From NCBI GenBank assembly GCA_964385405.1, contig CAYLOT010000008.1:42436-106435 (forward strand): 64,000 bases of DNA. Reading direction: 5' to 3'. Position numbers and translations under genes: made by a program. The notes beneath the pieces were generated by a model. It had not been told where the DNA came from. It was given only the letters and a program-made list of their open reading frames with translations, and did no database searches. The DNA is from CAIZGX01 sp964385405 (GTDB lineage: Bacteria; Bacteroidota; Bacteroidia; Flavobacteriales_D; Sanyastnellaceae). Below, in pieces: positions 25,810-34,429 of the stretch (position 1 is the first letter of the stretch; the number at the start of each line of letters is the position of its first letter).

Positions 25810-26759
25810 GATTTGCGAATGATTTTACCACTTTCGGTTCTATTGAAACAATCTTCGAAAAAGATTTCTCTCGGTTTCCGAACTCCCAAATTCAATTCAT
25901 CTATTTTATACTGAAGTGATGCGTCGGATGCTCCTTCAACAAACAAAACAAGCTTTCTTCCCAAGACTTCATCTGCAACCGATCCTATGTAATAAGGTTG
26001 TGCAATTAGGTTGGAAAGCAGTTGCTCAATTTCTTCCGGAAATATTTTCACTCCCCCAGAAATAATAATGTTATCTAACCTTCCCTTCACTGTAAAACCA
26101 CGATCCACAAATTCAACCACATCTGTTGTTTCCAATTCAGGCAACTCCAATTTTTTATCTTCAACCATTAAGTTGCCCTTTTCGCCTTGTCTTGCATGCA
26201 CACCTTCCAACGGGAGAAATCCGGTATCTCTCTTCAGTTCGCGCAACGCAATGTGCGTAAGGGTTTCTGTCATGCCGTATCCTTCCCAAAAAGTTGATTC
26301 GGTGTTGTGAGAAAATTGAATCACTCGTTCTGAAATGGGACCACCACCGAGCAAAACGTGTTGAATTCGATTCAGTGACGCGGGATTATTTTCAATCAAT
26401 AGCGCGCATTGTTGCGAAGTAAAAGCCGCAAAATTGTAATTACCTTGAATATTCGGCTGTGTCGAAGGTGTTTGCCAAGTCAAGTTCCATTCGTTGATGA
26501 TGGCGCGCAGAGCCATCATTTTCCCAGCAACATAAACAGGCGGTAGCGCACAAAAGACCTCTGCGTTTTTATTTAGGTTGAAGAAAGTTGCTGTTCGTTG
26601 CGCAGAACGAACAACTTGTTCCTTCGAAAATAGAATCACTTTGGGTATTCCTGTAGAACCGGAAGTTTGAAAGGATATGAATTCAGATTCGTTCCACTCT
26701 TTTTCAATTTCTGCATAAGCCGAAATCATATCGCTTCCTGAAAGTGCTTCTTTAATCAT
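25806..26759 (-). CDS. menE: o-Succinylbenzoate-CoA ligase (short form)
   Basis: MenE activates o-succinylbenzoate with CoA and ATP in menaquinone synthesis. The AMP-binding motif SFQTSGSTGIPKVILFSK, then FWEGYGMTETLTHIA, VKGRLDNIIISGGVKIFPEEIE and RTESGKI confirm an ANL-family enzyme. At 317 residues it is much shorter than the ~460-residue E. coli or B. subtilis enzymes, because the N-terminal subdomain is reduced; short forms occur in Bacteroidota. It overlaps menC upstream and rdgB downstream by four bases each. Confidence 0.92.
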   Translation of the reverse strand: MIKEALSGSDMISAYAEIEKEWNESEFISFQTSGSTGIPKVILFSKEQVVRSAQRTATFFNLNKNAEVFCALPPVYVAGKMMALRAIINEWNLTWQTPSTQPNIQGNYNFAAFTSQQCALLIENNPASLNRIQHVLLGGGPISERVIQFSHNTESTFWEGYGMTETLTHIALRELKRDTGFLPLEGVHARQGEKGNLMVEDKKLELPELETTDVVEFVDRGFTVKGRLDNIIISGGVKIFPEEIEQLLSNLIAQPYYIGSVADEVLGRKLVLFVEGASDASLQYKIDELNLGVRKPREIFFEDCFNRTESGKIIRKS

Positions 26760-27751
26760 GATTCAACGGGAATAAGTAATTCACCTTCCACCCTCCATCT
26801 TGCCTCACTGTTATTCTTGAATAAACTTCCAGTACCCAATCCTTGAACCCCTTCCAACTTCATCTTACATACCCAATTTGCAAGGTGATTCAATCCGACA
26901 TTACTCTCCAAGGAAGAAGTTATCCAAAAACCAATACCATGTTTCTCTGCCCAATTCTTCCAATTTTCGGCAGCCGTATAACCTCCGTGCAGTGCAGGTT
27001 TAACAACCAGGTATGCAGGCTTGCCCAGATTCAGGAACGATTCGAAGTTTGAAGGTTGGTTTCCAATTAACTCTTCATCGAATGCAATTGGAACCGGAGA
27101 TTCAGAGCACAACTTAAACATGGCTTCCAATTGTCCTGCTTTAATGGGTTGCTCAATGCTGTGTAATTTGAATTCTGTAAGTTGTTTTAATTTCCCCAAC
27201 GCTTCATCAATACCAAAAGCACCATTCGCATCAACACGAATAGTCAAATCGTTTTCATTTCCCCAAGATCTAATTTCACGAATCAAATTCAATTCATCGT
27301 TGAAATTCAACGCCCCAATTTTAAGTTTGATGCATCGACTTCCTTCGTCAAACTTTCTTCTCGCTTCAGCCCGCATTGCTTCTATTTCATTCATCCAAAT
27401 CAGACCGTTGATAGGTATCGGGTGCAATTCTTTTTTAGGAAGGAAAGGAAAATCTATTTGTCCTGAATGAAATCCAGCTAGTGCTGCGTCTAAGGCGCAT
27501 TGAACGGACGAAACAACTGAAGATACTGCGACCCATTCGAGGCAGTTAGTAATACGATTAAGTTCGGATAAAACATCCTCTTTTGATTCTTGACTTAACC
27601 CCCAAAGAGGAGCTACCTCTCCTTCCCCAAGAACGACCTCACTTGAATCTACCAGTTGTAAAATCCAAATGTCTCGCGTATTCAAAGTATCTCTACTTGT
27701 CTTTGCTGGTTTAATAAATTGAAGAGACTTGTGCTCGTATTTCCATCTCAT
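26756..27751 (-). CDS. menC: o-Succinylbenzoate synthase
   Basis: MenC is the enolase-superfamily dehydratase that makes o-succinylbenzoate. It shows the K-x-K pair in IKLKIGALNF, metal ligands in RVDANGAF, HSIEQPIKAG and IAFDEELIG, and the second lysine in LVVKPALHGG. The ATG at 27751 (MRWKYEHKSLQFIKPAKTSR) gives a normal N-terminus and a four-base ATGA overlap with the upstream membrane-protein gene. Upstream in-frame codons to 27823 exist but would lie inside that gene. Confidence 0.93.
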   Translation of the reverse strand: MRWKYEHKSLQFIKPAKTSRDTLNTRDIWILQLVDSSEVVLGEGEVAPLWGLSQESKEDVLSELNRITNCLEWVAVSSVVSSVQCALDAALAGFHSGQIDFPFLPKKELHPIPINGLIWMNEIEAMRAEARRKFDEGSRCIKLKIGALNFNDELNLIREIRSWGNENDLTIRVDANGAFGIDEALGKLKQLTEFKLHSIEQPIKAGQLEAMFKLCSESPVPIAFDEELIGNQPSNFESFLNLGKPAYLVVKPALHGGYTAAENWKNWAEKHGIGFWITSSLESNVGLNHLANWVCKMKLEGVQGLGTGSLFKNNSEARWRVEGELLIPVES

Positions 27752-28866
27752 TTCCGTGAGCCTGAAATATTCTTTAACAACCATTCCACCGGTGCCTTCT
27801 CTGTTACTTTTTTCTTCCACCACAGAATTAGCAGGAAAGAAACGGCTAACATCGCTAGGGATGCTGGAATTAATACATAAACAGACTTAAACCAATATAT
27901 TCTTGCCTGATTTCCTCCTTTCACCAGCGCCCACAATAGAGCTGTTTGAAGGCACACGAAAAAATACAATGTGTATTTCGAAGAGGCGAATTTATCTACG
28001 AAGCGAATAACCTTGGATCCGACTTCCGTCTCATTCCATTTTTTCGCGAAATAATTGATTGCACTCACAATCATTATGATCACACCAGATTCAAACAACA
28101 AAAATGAAAAACTATGAAATCTAAGACCAATAAATTTGAATGAAAAAACATTTAGCTCAACCACCTCGCCGCATAGTTTATTCATGAAAGGCTGAACTGC
28201 AATTCCCGCTATCATTACTACCAAACCTAAAACCGCAACAGGCGGTAACCAACCTCTTACTTTAGGATTAGACTTTCCGTAAATAATCCCTAAAATAAAA
28301 AATGAAATCCATGGAAATACGGAATAATATCCGTTGAAGAATAAAAATCCTATAATACTCATCGCGTTTACATCGGCAATATGAATACCCGAATACGATG
28401 GATAAATAGGGACTTCAAGATTTCCCAACACCGTCGACAATAAAATTACCGAGAAGAGCAGAATTTGCAGAAACAAATTGTCCCAACGCACAAATAACGG
28501 TGAAACAAAAAAGCAAATCCCTGCGATAACCAAAATATTCGCTGGCCAAAAGCCAATAAAAAACAACCCTAGAACAAACAAGACAATTCCTCTTCGGCTG
28601 TAATGACCCATTAACCTGCTTCTACTCTGCTTTTTCGATTTGAAAGCCAAGGTCATGGTATAGCCATTTAAAAAAAGAAATAGCGCAGGCCAAAAACCAA
28701 ACCACAGGAAATAAACCTCTTGGGAATCTCTGTATGGAGGAGATGACTTAAGAACGTAAAGAATATCTTTCAGCACAAATGTTTCATTTGCTAAAATTGT
28801 TCCCACAATAGCAAGTAGATACGAAACTGCAATCCCTTTAATTTCTCTATTCGAAGACATGCTCAA
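27748..28866 (-). CDS. Polytopic membrane protein embedded in the men operon (possible YeiB/DUF418- or acyltransferase-like)
   Basis: The 372-residue protein has about ten hydrophobic helices. Weak resemblances are NREIKGIAVSYLLAIVG at the N-terminus, FLNGYTMTLAF with a basic loop after it, and a C-terminal APVEWLLKNISG recalling the PxEWLxR ending of DUF418/YeiB-type proteins. I do not recognise it securely. It lies between menA (16 bases upstream) and menC (four-base overlap), so it is surely in the same transcript. It is hydrophobic throughout and so not a MenH, the soluble hydrolase missing from this cluster. Confidence 0.7.
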   Translation of the reverse strand: MSMSSNREIKGIAVSYLLAIVGTILANETFVLKDILYVLKSSPPYRDSQEVYFLWFGFWPALFLFLNGYTMTLAFKSKKQSRSRLMGHYSRRGIVLFVLGLFFIGFWPANILVIAGICFFVSPLFVRWDNLFLQILLFSVILLSTVLGNLEVPIYPSYSGIHIADVNAMSIIGFLFFNGYYSVFPWISFFILGIIYGKSNPKVRGWLPPVAVLGLVVMIAGIAVQPFMNKLCGEVVELNVFSFKFIGLRFHSFSFLLFESGVIIMIVSAINYFAKKWNETEVGSKVIRFVDKFASSKYTLYFFVCLQTALLWALVKGGNQARIYWFKSVYVLIPASLAMLAVSFLLILWWKKKVTEKAPVEWLLKNISGSRK

Positions 28867-28881
28867 ATATACAATTTGAAC

Positions 28882-29775
28882 TTACAAGTTGGGTAAAAAA
28901 ATAAGCAAGAGTAAAGCTATTGCGAATGTTGACAAGGCTACCTTTTTCAGCTCCGAGTCGAGGTGCTGAGGATTGGGGCAGGTGTATACCTTCTTAGCGT
29001 GAACTACGAGAATTACAAAAGGCAACAAGTAGAAAGCATAGTGGCTCGTTGTGATAAATGCTTCTGCTACTGCAGCAAAAAAAGCAGAACCCAACCAAAC
29101 GAAATGCAAACGTTTTCCGTTTTCAAAGCCAAGCTTCACGACTAATGTTCGTTTACCAGCCTTTGCGTCTGAAACATGATCACGTAGGTTATTCAGATGA
29201 AGCACGGCCATGCTGAGCATACCTACAATTATTGTGTTCAACACAGACACAACTCCAATTGTTCCAACAAGAAAATAAGACATGGACAACACAGACACTA
29301 CTCCAAAAAACAAGAAGACGAATAAATCTCCAAGTCCTTTGTATCCGTAAGGGTTCTTACCTGCCGTGTATTTGAAAGCTGCCCAAATTGCTGCAATTCC
29401 AATTCCCAAATAGACTCCAAAGCCCAACCAGTTTTTCTTCATCACGAAAACTTCATTCAGCAATAAAATACCCAGTGCAAAGGCAATAGCCCCTGAAATA
29501 TAAAGGCCCCGCTTCATTTGCTCTGCAGTAATCTTTCCGCTTTGAACCATGCGCGCAGGTCCTACTCTGTCTTTTCCATCTGCGCCATTCTGAAAGTCGC
29601 CATAATCGTTTGCTAAATTTGAGAAAATCTGCAAAGCTATAGCTGTCAATAACGCGAGCACAAAAATCCAAGAGCTTCCAATAGCAGGCTTTAAACCCGC
29701 GCTTCCCGCCAGTATTCCCGCAGCAGCCAATGGGAGCGTGCGCAGACGCATGGCGACAATCCAATTTTTAATCAT
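28882..29775 (-). CDS. menA: 1,4-Dihydroxy-2-naphthoate polyprenyltransferase
   Basis: MenA attaches the polyprenyl tail to 1,4-dihydroxy-2-naphthoate at the membrane. The UbiA-family signature QIFSNLANDYGDFQNGADG is present; the second Asp-rich site, NLRDHVSDAKAGKRTL, is also visible. The ~297 residues form about eight helices. The ATG at 29775 overlaps the menB stop (TGATG); the codon before it is a TTG. Confidence 0.94.
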   Translation of the reverse strand: MIKNWIVAMRLRTLPLAAAGILAGSAGLKPAIGSSWIFVLALLTAIALQIFSNLANDYGDFQNGADGKDRVGPARMVQSGKITAEQMKRGLYISGAIAFALGILLLNEVFVMKKNWLGFGVYLGIGIAAIWAAFKYTAGKNPYGYKGLGDLFVFLFFGVVSVLSMSYFLVGTIGVVSVLNTIIVGMLSMAVLHLNNLRDHVSDAKAGKRTLVVKLGFENGKRLHFVWLGSAFFAAVAEAFITTSHYAFYLLPFVILVVHAKKVYTCPNPQHLDSELKKVALSTFAIALLLLIFLPNL

Positions 29776-30593
29776 CAAGGAAACTTAGGGTATTTCTGAA
29801 AATCAGGATCACGCTTTTCCAAAAACGCATGCTTACCTTCTTGGGCCTCCTCGGTTAAATAGTACAACAAGGTTGCATCCCCTGCGAATTCCATTAATCC
29901 ACGCTGTCCGTCGAGTTCAGCATTCAAGCCTCGCTTAATCATACGAATGGCAAGTGGACTCCTTTTCATAATAGTCTTACACCATTGAATGGTGGTAGCC
30001 TCAAGTTCTTCCAATTTCACAACCTTATTCACCATACCCATGGCTTCAGCTTCAGCGGCAGTGTATTGCTCACACAAGAACCAAATCTCACGCGCTTTCT
30101 TCTGGCCTACGTGTCTTGCCAGATAGCTTGAGCCAAATCCAGCATCAAAGCTTCCCACTTTCGGACCTGTTTGCCCAAAACGCGCGTTATCTGAAGCAAT
30201 GGTTAAATCACACACTACGTGTAATACGTGTCCGCCACCAATGGCATACCCATTCACCATTGCTATTACGGGCTTAGGCAGTTCTCGAATACGCTTATGT
30301 AAATCCAAGACATTCAAACGCGGAACACCACGCTCATCAACGTATCCGCCAACACCCTTTACATTCTGATCGCCACCGCTACAAAAAGCTTTATCGCCTT
30401 CACCGGTTAATATGACAACGGCAATGTCCTGACGCTCGCGACAAATGTCCATGGCGTCGATCATTTCAACATTCGTTTGTGGTCTGAACGCGTTGTATAC
30501 TTGAGGTCTGTTGATTGTGATTTTCGCAATGCCTTCATAGAATTCGAATCGAATATCTTCGTAGGCTTTAATAGTTGTCCACTGTGTACTCAT
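29775..30593 (-). CDS. menB: 1,4-Dihydroxy-2-naphthoyl-CoA synthase
   Basis: MenB is the crotonase-fold enzyme that closes the naphthoquinone ring. It is 272 residues, with NRPQVYNAFRPQT, FCSGGDQNVKG, GYAIGGGHVLHVVCDLTIA and FGQTGPKVGSFDAGFGSSYLA, all diagnostic. It overlaps menD by four bases and menA by one. Its product is the substrate of MenI, encoded in the same cluster. Confidence 0.96.
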   Translation of the reverse strand: MSTQWTTIKAYEDIRFEFYEGIAKITINRPQVYNAFRPQTNVEMIDAMDICRERQDIAVVILTGEGDKAFCSGGDQNVKGVGGYVDERGVPRLNVLDLHKRIRELPKPVIAMVNGYAIGGGHVLHVVCDLTIASDNARFGQTGPKVGSFDAGFGSSYLARHVGQKKAREIWFLCEQYTAAEAEAMGMVNKVVKLEELEATTIQWCKTIMKRSPLAIRMIKRGLNAELDGQRGLMEFAGDATLLYYLTEEAQEGKHAFLEKRDPDFQKYPKFP

Positions 30594-32254
30594 GTTCTTT
30601 GTGTATGTTGAAAGAAGGCATCCAATGCCTTCGGATTAACTTCTTTGGGTGTAAATATTTCTAAAACGCAAACGCTATTTTCTTCGAAGAACAAAGGTAG
30701 CGCGCGGTTCAATTCATCGTAATTCGTTGCGCTGAAATAATTCAAATGGTACATATCAGCTATTCCTTTTATAGATTTACTGCTGTGCGCCGTCTCGAAA
30801 AACTGCTGTAAATGCTCCGTGTCTTTGGACCCGTCAATTATTCTGAAGATTCCTCCGCCGCCATTGTTGATCACAATGACTTTAAGTTGACTTGAAAGAT
30901 AGTTGTTCCAGAACGCATTGCTATCGTAATGAAACGACAAGTCTCCGGAAATAAGCAAGGTTGGTTTTTTCGTCTTCCAAGCCGCGCCAATGGACGTGCT
31001 TGTCGAACCGTCTATTCCTGCTACGCCTCTATTTCCGAAATAAGCTAGTTCTTTATTCTGATTGAAAAGTTGAATGTAACGAACCACGGAACTGTTTCCC
31101 ATTTGCAGATCGGTTCCGTTAGGAATAGCCTTCAAAATGGAAGAAAAAACTGTCAAGTCGGAAAATGGAGCACTTGGAAGCCAAGTCTCAACTTGGTTTA
31201 TTTGATTCTCTTGAATGGCAAGTAGTTCATTCTTCCAATCAGATTTATTTTCTATTTCCTTCAATGAAGTGAAAAAATCTTGAGGCGAAAGATTGCATTG
31301 AACCTCCAGGCAATCGAAGGTATCCATGGACTTTTCGTTCAATCCAACCTGAATGTGCTTCGGCCTCGCCTTTCTTAGGATTGCTTTAACTTTTCTGGAA
31401 ATAATATTCGTTCCAACCGTAATCAAAACATCTGGAGCCAGCATCTGCTGAGCATTTCCACCTAGCCCCATAATTAATCGATCGATACACGGAAAAGCGC
31501 TCTCAACATTCACATTGGCATGTGTTTCAGTGAGAACCACAACTTGATTCAACTGACTGAATTCTTCCAGTTGCGCCGAGAAATCATTATACACATGTTG
31601 GCCCACCAAGACCATAATTCTCTCGGCTTGTCTCAGCAATTCCAAACTCTGACCGATTTCCTTCAACACATCAACAAAATTTTCTTTCAATTCAAATTGA
31701 AAAGATGGAAGTTCTTCGCAATCGATTAATTCGTATAAAGGCTCTTGAAAAGGAACATTTAAATGAACAGGCCCGCTGTTGGAAAGGAGATACTGAAAAG
31801 TCTTCTGAATGATTTCTTTGTTCCGAACAGCCCCTTCCTTCTCATCGGCAACAAGACTAGACGAGTAGTCTGAGTAATTCTCAAAAACATTGTTCTGTCT
31901 TATGCTTTGTCCCTCACCCCTGTCTATCCATTCCTCGGGTCTATCTGCCGAAATGACCAACAATGGAATTCTTTGATAATAGGCTTCTGCAATCGCAGGA
32001 GCGTAATTCAAAAGTGCTGTTCCGCTGGTACAAATGAGCGCGGCTGGTCTCTTTGATTGTTGCGAAAGGCCTAAAGCAAAGAATGCTGCTGATCTTTCGT
32101 CAACGATGGAATATGCTTCGAAAAAGGGGATGTTCGCGATTGAGATGCTAAATGGTGCATTGCGAGAACCCGGAGTAAGCACAACATCGGTTATGCCTGC
32201 GCTTTTCAGCGCACCTAAAACGTCGGAAACAACTTTTTTCGAAGAGATTTTCAT
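30590..32254 (-). CDS. menD: 2-Succinyl-5-enolpyruvyl-6-hydroxy-3-cyclohexene-1-carboxylate synthase (SEPHCHC synthase)
   Basis: MenD is the thiamine-diphosphate enzyme that adds 2-oxoglutarate-derived succinyl semialdehyde to isochorismate. The N-terminus VVLTPGSRNAPFSISI, then ICTSGTALLNYAPAIAEAYYQRIPLLVISADRPEEWIDRGEGQ (given in family form) and the ThDP loop GDLSFHYDSNA...NNGGGGIFRI are canonical. It has ~554 residues. ATG 32254 was chosen; the codon at 32263 is a GTG inside a promoter-like element. There are 47 bases to menF. Confidence 0.95.
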   Translation of the reverse strand: MKISSKKVVSDVLGALKSAGITDVVLTPGSRNAPFSISIANIPFFEAYSIVDERSAAFFALGLSQQSKRPAALICTSGTALLNYAPAIAEAYYQRIPLLVISADRPEEWIDRGEGQSIRQNNVFENYSDYSSSLVADEKEGAVRNKEIIQKTFQYLLSNSGPVHLNVPFQEPLYELIDCEELPSFQFELKENFVDVLKEIGQSLELLRQAERIMVLVGQHVYNDFSAQLEEFSQLNQVVVLTETHANVNVESAFPCIDRLIMGLGGNAQQMLAPDVLITVGTNIISRKVKAILRKARPKHIQVGLNEKSMDTFDCLEVQCNLSPQDFFTSLKEIENKSDWKNELLAIQENQINQVETWLPSAPFSDLTVFSSILKAIPNGTDLQMGNSSVVRYIQLFNQNKELAYFGNRGVAGIDGSTSTSIGAAWKTKKPTLLISGDLSFHYDSNAFWNNYLSSQLKVIVINNGGGGIFRIIDGSKDTEHLQQFFETAHSSKSIKGIADMYHLNYFSATNYDELNRALPLFFEENSVCVLEIFTPKEVNPKALDAFFQHTQRT

Positions 32255-32262
32255 GCGGGTCA

Positions 32263-32270
32263 CGAAGATA
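32263..32270 (-). promoter_or_regulatory. Candidate internal promoter before menD
   Basis: The minus strand reads TATCTTCG (one mismatch to TAnnTTTG), nine bases ahead of the menD ATG in the 47-base menF-menD gap. It may split the cluster into menI-menF and menD onward. Confidence 0.35.
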
Positions 32271-32301
32271 GAAACACCGCGACGAATGAATCGTTCAAAA
32301 A

Positions 32302-33168
32302 TTAAAAAATTACGTCAGTTAGTGACTCCGCTTTCCATCGTGTCTCGCGCGCCTCGAGCTCTGGAATACTGTCTTTTGTTATTCCCGCACCAACATAAAC
32401 ATGCAACTTTGAATCTTCTATTTTCAAGCAACGGAGAATTACGTAGACATCGACATTCTCGCCTTGCTCAATGCCAATAAGACCCGTGTAAAACTCTCGG
32501 TCGTGTGGTTCAATTTGCTGAATAAGATCCTTGGCCTCTTTTCGAGGCATACCGCAAATGGCAGGTGTTGGATGCAAAGCCTTCATGACGTTTTTCCAAT
32601 CACCAGAATACTCAAATGAAATCTCGTTGCACAGGTGTTCGATGGAACCGGCATTTCGCGTTTGAATTTCGCCACAGAAAATCTTTTCTGAACCAAGTTT
32701 TTCTAATTCTTGTTGAATGAATTCGGTGACTACGTTTTGTTCTTGAATTTCTTTCGTTCCCCATTCTTCAGAACTCCCCGCCCTTCTTGTGCCAGCTAAG
32801 CTAATCGTTTTGTAGACCTGCCCTCGTTTTTTAAAGAGCAACTCTGGAGTTGCACCCACCCATTGCGAATTGTTTTCGTCAGTAAACGCGAAAACCGCAG
32901 CGTACGGAAATTTGTCGTTGAAAGAATTAAAAACACCCTCTGCTGTTAAGCCCTGTTGCGGAAAAGTAATGATTCGACTCAAAACTAGTTTACGAGCAAA
33001 ACCACGATTTAAGAAATCAATCCCATCTTCTACTCGATGTGCAAATTCGATATCAGAGCTTGCTCTATTTCTTTCACCCCTGAAATTACTGGGAACAATA
33101 AAAGTCTTGGAAGCCTCTGCACTTCGTTCAAAGTCATTTTGAGGTAATCTTAGACGAATAACACTCAT
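32302..33168 (-). CDS. menF: Isochorismate synthase, short N-terminus
   Basis: MenF converts chorismate to isochorismate, the entry to menaquinone synthesis. The chorismate-binding core is intact: KLVLSRIITF, WVGATPELLFKK, ISLAGTRR, the HLCNEISFEY...MKALHPTPAICGMPRKEA block and DREFYTGLIGIE. With the ATG at 33168, which overlaps the menI stop (ATGA), the protein is 288 residues. That is shorter than the ~350-430 of most homologues, because little precedes the conserved core. AroC, which makes chorismate, is encoded elsewhere in the window. Confidence 0.92.
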   Translation of the reverse strand: MSVIRLRLPQNDFERSAEASKTFIVPSNFRGERNRASSDIEFAHRVEDGIDFLNRGFARKLVLSRIITFPQQGLTAEGVFNSFNDKFPYAAVFAFTDENNSQWVGATPELLFKKRGQVYKTISLAGTRRAGSSEEWGTKEIQEQNVVTEFIQQELEKLGSEKIFCGEIQTRNAGSIEHLCNEISFEYSGDWKNVMKALHPTPAICGMPRKEAKDLIQQIEPHDREFYTGLIGIEQGENVDVYVILRCLKIEDSKLHVYVGAGITKDSIPELEARETRWKAESLTDVIF

Positions 33169-33557
33169 TTCCCTGGTTGAATCATAACGGTTAAGCGCGC
33201 AATGGCAATGAGATTTTCCTCGTGATCTCTTATTTTCACGTCCCAAACGTGGGTTCTTTTTCCCATATGAATGGGTTCACCAATTCCGTATACAAAATCT
33301 GTTGTAGCTGACTTCAGGTGATTAATGTTCAATTCCAATCCGACCGCTCTTCCTCCCTCTTCTTTCACTGCCTCATATGCACCAATGCTTCCTATGGTTT
33401 CGGCAAGAACAGCACTTGCTCCTCCGTGCAGAAGTCCAAATGGTTGAATGGTTCGCTTGTCTACAGGCATTCTTGCCTCTACCCGCCCTGGTTCATTTTT
33501 TAAAATTTCAATCCCCAAATGCGAGATCATATTTTCCGGATGGAATTTATGTTCCAT
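33165..33557 (-). CDS. menI: Hotdog-fold thioesterase, probable 1,4-dihydroxy-2-naphthoyl-CoA hydrolase
   Basis: The 130-residue PaaI/YdiI-type thioesterase contains MPVDKRTIQPFGLLHGGASAV followed by LAETIGSIGA. This closely resembles E. coli MenI (YdiI) including the catalytic Glu in LAET. As the first gene of the men cluster, with a four-base overlap to menF, it most likely hydrolyses DHNA-CoA. A general acyl-CoA thioesterase remains possible. ATG 33557 was chosen because the conserved region starts shortly after; the frame continues upstream into the divergent gene. The divergent regulator gene is only 38 bases away. Confidence 0.87.
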   Translation of the reverse strand: MEHKFHPENMISHLGIEILKNEPGRVEARMPVDKRTIQPFGLLHGGASAVLAETIGSIGAYEAVKEEGGRAVGLELNINHLKSATTDFVYGIGEPIHMGKRTHVWDVKIRDHEENLIAIARLTVMIQPGK

Positions 33558-33583
33558 AGCTGTAATTTGCGTGCAAGGTAGTA

Positions 33584-33591
33584 TAAATTTG
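33584..33591 (+). promoter_or_regulatory. -7 element of the response-regulator gene
   Basis: TAAATTTG (perfect), ending four bases before the GTG start codon, so the mRNA is probably leaderless. Confidence 0.5.
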
Positions 33592-33595
33592 CGGT

Positions 33596-34300
33596 GTGAA
33601 GAATAACCAAGAGACTTATCGATTGTTGATTGCAGAAGATGAAAATTCCATTGCAAAAACATTAAAGCTCAACTTCGAATTGGAAGGTTTTGAAGTGCAT
33701 GTTGAATCGAACGGTTTAGCAGCCTTGAAAAACGCTCAAGAAAAATTCTATGACCTCATTATTTTAGATGTCATGCTTCCTGAGATGGATGGTATTACAA
33801 TTTGTGAGTCTCTGCGCTTAGGAGGCAATCACACTCCTGTTCTATTCCTTTCGGCAAAAGGGACTGGCAAGGACAAAGTTGAAGGGCTAAAGGTTGGGGG
33901 CGACGATTACTTGGCTAAACCATTTGAATGGGAAGAGCTACTGCTGCGTAGCAAAAAGCTTATTGTTCGAAAATCAGATGGTCACCGAACCATTGAAGAC
34001 CTTGAGACATTTGCTATTGGCCCGTGTACCATTCATTTCAACAAGTACGAAGTTGAGACGCCGGAAGGTAACCACGCAATAACAAAAAGAGAAGCCATGT
34101 TGCTTCGACTTTTGATTTCCAAACAAGGTGAAGCCGTGAGCCGTGAGGAAATATTGGAGAAAGTTTGGGGGTATGATACCGTTACACACAACCGAACCAT
34201 AGATAATTTCATATTGAATTTCAGGAAAATTTTCGAGTCGCATCCCAATGCTGACAAGCGTTTCCTGTCGATTCGAGGTGTCGGATATAAATTTCTTTAA
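33596..34300 (+). CDS. OmpR/PhoB-family response regulator (orphan, GTG start)
   Basis: The 234-residue regulator has a receiver domain (1-~120: acidic IAEDEN, phospho-acceptor Asp58 in LIILDVMLPEMDG, FLSAKGTGKD lysine) and a winged-helix DNA-binding domain (~135-234: ITKREAMLLRLLISKQGEAVSREEILEKVWG...). No histidine kinase gene is nearby, so its partner and signal are unknown. The GTG start at 33596 follows the promoter element by four bases. It is divergent from the men cluster with a 38-base gap, which makes the men operon a possible target (inference). Confidence 0.93.
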   Translation: MKNNQETYRLLIAEDENSIAKTLKLNFELEGFEVHVESNGLAALKNAQEKFYDLIILDVMLPEMDGITICESLRLGGNHTPVLFLSAKGTGKDKVEGLKVGGDDYLAKPFEWEELLLRSKKLIVRKSDGHRTIEDLETFAIGPCTIHFNKYEVETPEGNHAITKREAMLLRLLISKQGEAVSREEILEKVWGYDTVTHNRTIDNFILNFRKIFESHPNADKRFLSIRGVGYKFL

Positions 34301-34393
34301 AAATAATAGGCAACCCGGCTTTAATGCTTCGTCTTATACATGGTTACGCAGTCCAAGCTGCGTGTTGGTTTCAAAATTCCCTTGCAGGTTTAC

Positions 34394-34428
34394 GAAAAAG
34401 GCTTTCAATTTTTGAGAGCCTTTTTTGT
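34394..34428. terminator. Terminator between the response regulator and rsmG
   Basis: Stem AAAAAGGCT/AGCCTTTTTT with an AT-rich loop, ending in a T run just past the convergent gene ends. The ~90 bases between 34301 and 34393 hold nothing I can support. Confidence 0.8.
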
Positions 34429-34429
34429 T

